Shown here piece by piece: positions 9,047-12,292 of a stretch of 12,292 nt of DNA (position 1 is its first letter; every line of letters starts with the position of its first letter). This stretch comes from JAKAJA01 sp037440125 (GTDB taxonomy: Bacteria; Acidobacteriota; UBA4820; DSQY01). Under the pieces are notes generated by a model. It was not told the origin of the DNA. It saw nothing but the letters and a program-made list of their open reading frames with translations, and did not search any database. The stretch lies in assembly GCA_037440125.1 (NCBI GenBank), contig JBBIUU010000088.1, forward strand, positions 1 to 12,292. The letters run 5' to 3'. The position numbers and the translations under genes were made by a program.

Positions 9047-9928
9047 CTACGGAAAGACCGCAGCCGGGTGGATGAGGCGCCCCTCCACCCGCCCGAGCGC
9101 GACGAAGCGCTCCGAGGGCCCCACCACCTTCACGAAGCCGCCGGCGCTCTGGAGTCCCAGGGGCGCGGGCACGTCCTGCCCGTGGAGCAGCAGGCGCTCC
9201 TCGCGGGCGTCGGCGCGGTGGACGGGCAGGCCGAGGTCCGCGGCGTCGAAGGGGATGAACCCCTTCGGGTCGAAGGGGTCCTCGAGGCGGTTCGCGCCGG
9301 CGACGTCGAAGGCCCCCACCTTCGTCCTGGCGAGCGTGCGGCAGTGGGCCGGGCACCCGGCGCGCTCACCGAGCTCCGCCGCGATGGAGCGCACGTAGGT
9401 CCCCGAGGAGCAGCTCAGGCGGAACCCGAGGTCCGTCCCGTTCAGGGGCTCCACCTCGAAGGAGTAGACGTGGATGGGCACGGGCTCGAGGGGGACGGCT
9501 TCGCCGCGCCGCGCCAGGGTGTAGGCCCGCACGTGCCCCACGCGCTTGGCCGAATAGGCCGGAGGCCTCTGCATGAGGGGCCCCACGAAGCCGCCCGCGA
9601 GGGCCTGCCACGCCTCCTCCGTCAGCCGAGGGGGCTCACCCTCGGCGGTGACCTGGCCGTCCCGGTCGAAGGTGTCCGTCGCCTGCCCGAGCCGTACGAC
9701 TCCCTCGTAGGACTTGTTCATCCCTTGGAAGAGGCTCGCGAGGCGAGTGCCTTTGCCGAGGAGGAGGATGAGGAGCCCCGTGCTGAAGGGGTCGAGGGTG
9801 CCGCCGTGCCCCACCTTGAACTTCTTGGGGCACAGGCGCCGCACGGCAGACACGCAGTCGTGGGAGGTCATGCCCGCCGGCTTGTCGAGGAGCACGAGCC
9901 CGTCGGCGGGCTCAGGAACGGCGTTCAT
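9047..9928 (-). CDS. truB: TruB, tRNA pseudouridine-55 synthase
   Basis: 293 residues, usual for TruB. It converts U55 of the tRNA T-loop to pseudouridine in the cytosol. The N-terminal LLDKPAGMTSHDCV is the TruB motif I. GHGGTLDPFSTGLL holds the catalytic aspartate D46. The downstream SYEGVVRLGQATDTFDRDG and QRPPAYSAKRVGHVRAY segments, and the RNA-binding SGTYVRSIAAELG, are all as expected. The C-terminal part (about 210-293) is a short PUA-like region. The ATG at 9928 has AAGGA (9934-9938) at 5 bases and lies inside the rbfA coding sequence, overlapping its end by 17 bases, so translation is probably coupled. It is last in the infB-rbfA-truB block. Confidence 0.97.
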   Translation of the reverse strand: MNAVPEPADGLVLLDKPAGMTSHDCVSAVRRLCPKKFKVGHGGTLDPFSTGLLILLLGKGTRLASLFQGMNKSYEGVVRLGQATDTFDRDGQVTAEGEPPRLTEEAWQALAGGFVGPLMQRPPAYSAKRVGHVRAYTLARRGEAVPLEPVPIHVYSFEVEPLNGTDLGFRLSCSSGTYVRSIAAELGERAGCPAHCRTLARTKVGAFDVAGANRLEDPFDPKGFIPFDAADLGLPVHRADAREERLLLHGQDVPAPLGLQSAGGFVKVVGPSERFVALGRVEGRLIHPAAVFP

Positions 9929-10277
9929 CGTCTTCCTTGTGGATGGAGGCGATGAGGTCCTCGATGTGCCGCGCGCGCTCCTCCGCCTCGTCGAACACGA
10001 AGCGGAGCTCGGGCGCCTGTTTCAGGTGGAGGTTCCGGCCCAGGTAGGAGCGGAGCTTCCTGGCGTTCTCCTTGAGGAGCGCCGCGGCGTCCTTCTTGGG
10101 CAGCTCCGAATCGAGGACGGAGTAGAAGACGCGGGCCACCGACAGGTCCCGGCTCATCTGGACCTCGGTGATGGTGACCCACCTCAGGAGCGGCTCCTCC
10201 ATCTCGCGCATCAGCGCGTTCGAGATGGCGTGCCGCACCAGGTCGCCCACCTTGTCGGTCTTCGCGAAGCGTCGCAT
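9912..10277 (-). CDS. rbfA: RbfA, 30S ribosome-binding (maturation) factor
   Basis: 121 residues from the ATG at 10277, typical for RbfA. It is a small KH-fold protein that binds immature 30S subunits and assists late 16S rRNA processing, notably in the cold. The family pattern is clear: MRRFAKTDKVGDLVRHAIS, then VTITEVQMSRDLSVARVFYSVL, and a C-terminal LRFVFDEAEERARHIEDLI. GAGGG (10283-10287) lies 5 bases before the start. The frame remains open 17 codons further upstream to 10328, but that stretch reads MSYSPAHPLSYSRSRAA and is produced by the intergenic repeat, so it is rejected. It overlaps truB by 17 bases and follows infB after a 113-base repeat-filled spacer. Confidence 0.96.
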   Translation of the reverse strand: MRRFAKTDKVGDLVRHAISNALMREMEEPLLRWVTITEVQMSRDLSVARVFYSVLDSELPKKDAAALLKENARKLRSYLGRNLHLKQAPELRFVFDEAEERARHIEDLIASIHKEDDERRS

Positions 10278-10291
10278 GGCAGCCCTCGATC

Positions 10292-10327
10292 GTGAGTAGG
10301 ACAGTGGGTGAGCAGGTGAGTAGGACA
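10292..10327. repeat. Direct repeat of GTGAGTAGGACA in the infB-rbfA spacer
   Basis: The 12-mer GTGAGTAGGACA occurs exactly at 10292-10303 and 10316-10327, 24 bases apart, with a related GGTGAGCAG between. The second copy forms the left arm of the inverted repeat described at 10318-10361. Confidence 0.75.
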
Positions 10328-10361
10328 AGACCAGAGCGCTGATGTATCGTCTTTCCTACTC
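10318..10361. repeat. 13-bp inverted repeat with one bulge in the infB-rbfA spacer
   Basis: GAGTAGGACAAGAC (10318-10331) pairs with GTCTTTCCTACTC (10349-10361) over 13 bp with a single bulged base and a 17-nt loop. In the minus-strand operon mRNA it would form a hairpin between infB and rbfA. No U-tract follows, so it is not a standard terminator; it may protect the infB 3' end or tune the relative output of rbfA. Confidence 0.7.
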
Positions 10362-10392
10362 TCCTACTTCCCTACTCCCCTACTCCCCGACT
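10353..10392. repeat. Period-8 tandem array (NNCCTACT) next to the infB stop
   Basis: Five consecutive 8-base units read TTCCTACT, CTCCTACT, TCCCTACT, CCCCTACT and, diverged, CCCCGACT. The array overlaps the infB stop codon (10391-10393). On the transcribed minus strand it is G-rich, with runs of four, four, three, two and two Gs spaced by about AGTA, so a G-quadruplex is possible in the mRNA. Confidence 0.75.
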
Positions 10393-12292
10393 ACAGCGTC
10401 CTCTCCTGGAAGCGGATCTCGTAGGACTCGATGACGTCGCCGGGCTTCACGTCGTTGTAATTCTCGATGCTGATGCCGCACTCGGTGCCGTCCTTGACCT
10501 CCGAGGCGTCGTCCTTGAAGCGCTTCAGCGCGGCCATCTTGCCCGAGTGGACCACGACGTTGTCGCGGAGGACGCGGACCTTGGCGGCCTTCACGACCTT
10601 GCCGTCCACGACCACGCATCCCGCCACCGTGCCCACCTTGGAGACCTTGAAGATCTGCTTCACCTCGGCGTGGCCGAGGACGACCTCCTCCTCGATGGGC
10701 TTGAGCATGCCCGTGAGGGCCTGCTTCATCCGGTCGATGAGGTCGTAGATCACGGTGAAGAGCGAGATGTCCACGCCCTCCGCCTTGGCCAGGTCCTGCG
10801 CCTTCCGCTCGGGGCGGACGTTGAACCCGATGACGACCGCGTTGCTGGCGGACGCCAGGAGGATGTCGCCCTCCGACACGGCGCCCACGCCCTGGTGCAC
10901 GACGCGGATCTTGATCTCGTCCGTCGAGAGCTCCGCGAGCTTCTGCGCGATGGCCTCGAGGGACCCGTGCACGTCGGCCTTCAGGATGACGGGGAGCTCC
11001 TGGATCTCGCCCTGCTGGATGGCGCCGAAGACGTTGTCGAGGCGGACCTTGGTGGTGCGGAGCGCCTTGGCCTTCTCCTGCTCCTTGCGGAAGGAGGCCA
11101 CCTGGCGCGCCTTCGCCTCGTCGTCCATGCCCTGGAAGACGGCGCCCACGGCGGGCACCTCGGGGAAGCCCAGGACCTCGACGGGCGTGGCGGGGCCCGC
11201 CGAATCGATGCGGTTGCCCTTGTCGTCGAAGAGGTTGCGAACGTGGCCGTAGGTCGTGCCGCACAGGAACAGGTCCCCCACCTTGACGTGGCCGTCCTGC
11301 ATGAGCACGGTGGCGACGGGCCCGCGGGCGCGATCCATGCGGGACTCCAGGACGGTGCCGCTGGCCAGCGCGTCGGGGTTGGCCTTGAGGTTCAGCATGT
11401 CGGCCACGAGGGAGACCATCTCGAGGAGGTCCTCGATGCCCATGCGGGTCTTGGCGGAGACGGGCACGCTCACCACCTCGCCGCCCCAGTCCTCGGTGAG
11501 GATCCCGTGTTCGCTGAGGTTGCGCTTCACACGGTCGATGTCGGCGCCGGGCTTGTCCATCTTGTTGATGGCCACGACCATGGGCACCTTGGCGGCCTTG
11601 CAGTGGTTGATGGCCTCGACGGTCTGCGGCATGACGCTGTCGTCCGCCGCCACCACGAGGACGACGATGTCGGTGACCTGGGCACCGCGGGCGCGCATGA
11701 GCGTGAAGGCCTCGTGGCCCGGCGTGTCGAGGAAGACGTACTCCTTCTCGCCGTGCTTCACCTTGTAGGCGCCGATGTGCTGGGTGATGCCGCCGAACTC
11801 CTTGGAGGTGATGTCCACGTCGTGGATGGCCTCGAGGAGCGAGGACTTGCCGTGGTCCACGTGGCCCATGACGGTGACCACCGGGGCGCGCGGGGACTTC
11901 TCCTCCTCCGAGGATTCCTCCTGCTCGAGGACGAGCTCGTCTTCAAAAGAGATGACCTCGGCCGCGAACCCGAACTGCGAGCAGAGCTCGATGGCGACCT
12001 GGCGGTCCAGGGGCTGGTTGATGGTGGCGAGGATGCCGCGGGACATGAGCTTGGCGATGACGTCGCGCACCTTCTGGTTGATCTTGTCGGCGAGCTCCTT
12101 GACCGTGATGCCCTCGCGGATGAAGACGGCCTCGCCGGTCTCGGCGTTCGCGCGCGCCTGCTCGAGCTCGGCCTCCAGCCTCTCGCGTCGGTCCTGCTTG
12201 GCCTGCAGCTTGTCGAGGCGGCGGTCGCGCTTGCTCTTGCGACGCTGTTCCGGGGCCGGCGCCAGACGGCCGGGGCCGCGCGGAGGCTCGGG
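10391..12292 (-). CDS. infB: Translation initiation factor IF-2 (N-terminus cut by window edge)
   Basis: The frame is open to the right edge and gives 633 residues of the C-terminal part; full IF-2 is often 800-1000. It is a cytosolic GTPase that places initiator fMet-tRNA on the 30S subunit and promotes subunit joining. In visible numbering: a charged linker with basic helix (1-55), then an IF2_N domain (about 60-110, ITVKELADKINQKVRDVIAK). An acidic linker follows, then the G domain with GHVDHGKS (143-150), DTPGH (189-193), NKMD (243-246) and VPVSAKT. Domains II, III and C2 follow to the end at ERTL. A GTG at 12070 in this frame falls inside the IF2_N domain and is not the start; the true start is outside the window. 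It heads the visible infB-rbfA-truB run. Confidence 0.98.
   Translation of the reverse strand, partial: PEPPRGPGRLAPAPEQRRKSKRDRRLDKLQAKQDRRERLEAELEQARANAETGEAVFIREGITVKELADKINQKVRDVIAKLMSRGILATINQPLDRQVAIELCSQFGFAAEVISFEDELVLEQEESSEEEKSPRAPVVTVMGHVDHGKSSLLEAIHDVDITSKEFGGITQHIGAYKVKHGEKEYVFLDTPGHEAFTLMRARGAQVTDIVVLVVAADDSVMPQTVEAINHCKAAKVPMVVAINKMDKPGADIDRVKRNLSEHGILTEDWGGEVVSVPVSAKTRMGIEDLLEMVSLVADMLNLKANPDALASGTVLESRMDRARGPVATVLMQDGHVKVGDLFLCGTTYGHVRNLFDDKGNRIDSAGPATPVEVLGFPEVPAVGAVFQGMDDEAKARQVASFRKEQEKAKALRTTKVRLDNVFGAIQQGEIQELPVILKADVHGSLEAIAQKLAELSTDEIKIRVVHQGVGAVSEGDILLASASNAVVIGFNVRPERKAQDLAKAEGVDISLFTVIYDLIDRMKQALTGMLKPIEEEVVLGHAEVKQIFKVSKVGTVAGCVVVDGKVVKAAKVRVLRDNVVVHSGKMAALKRFKDDASEVKDGTECGISIENYNDVKPGDVIESYEIRFQERTL

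Noticed and set aside
5209..9356. Long minus-strand open frames across htrA-grpE (5209-6867) and across the propeller gene and truB (7170-9356)
   Set aside because: Low-complexity translations opposite or out of frame with well-identified genes, with no ribosome binding site or domain support.
8147..9955. A 602-codon plus-strand open frame spanning the end of the propeller gene and antisense truB
   Set aside because: It reads through the intrinsic terminator and is out of frame with the propeller gene. Its translation is Arg/Gly/His-rich without a family.

Overview
The window is GC-rich bacterial chromosome from a Gram-negative-type cell: it encodes a periplasmic HtrA protease, and two proteins carry clean signal peptides. 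A Hanks-type kinase with a PEGA tail next to chaperone genes, and a long secreted beta-propeller/Ig-like protein, would suit Acidobacteriota, Myxococcota or a similar phylum. That placement is inference; no rRNA or other decisive marker is present. There are no mobile elements, phage genes, CRISPR arrays, tRNAs or rRNAs.

Layout from left to right. (1) On the minus strand, positions 1-1205 hold a membrane-anchored Ser/Thr protein kinase, cut at its C-terminus by the window edge. (2) Divergent from it, on the plus strand, lies a protein quality-control cluster: clpB (1410-4010), htpX (4121-4975), a signal-peptide HtrA/DegP protease (5056-6393) and grpE (6398-6985). clpB has a near-consensus sigma70 promoter. 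htrA and grpE are separated by 4 bases, with the grpE ribosome binding site inside the last htrA codons. (3) A 262-base spacer carries a perfect 9-bp inverted repeat and an extended -10 promoter. It leads to a 569-aa secreted beta-propeller protein with Ig-like and FN3-like C-terminal regions (7248-8957), closed by a strong intrinsic terminator. (4) Converging from the right on the minus strand is the conserved translation block infB (N-terminus cut by the edge), rbfA and truB.

The four stress genes act in three compartments. ClpB and GrpE work with DnaK in the cytosol, HtpX in the inner membrane, and HtrA in the periplasm. The divergent kinase could be a sensor linked to them, but nothing in the sequence proves this.

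The least ordinary parts are non-coding. One is a 74-nt nested inverted repeat between clpB and htpX. Another is a four-unit GCGNGAG heptamer array just after the htpX stop. A third is a period-8 array plus inverted repeat just after the infB stop. I see no new enzymatic or defence system here. Most genes are well-known families, and the open questions are these repeats and the propeller protein.
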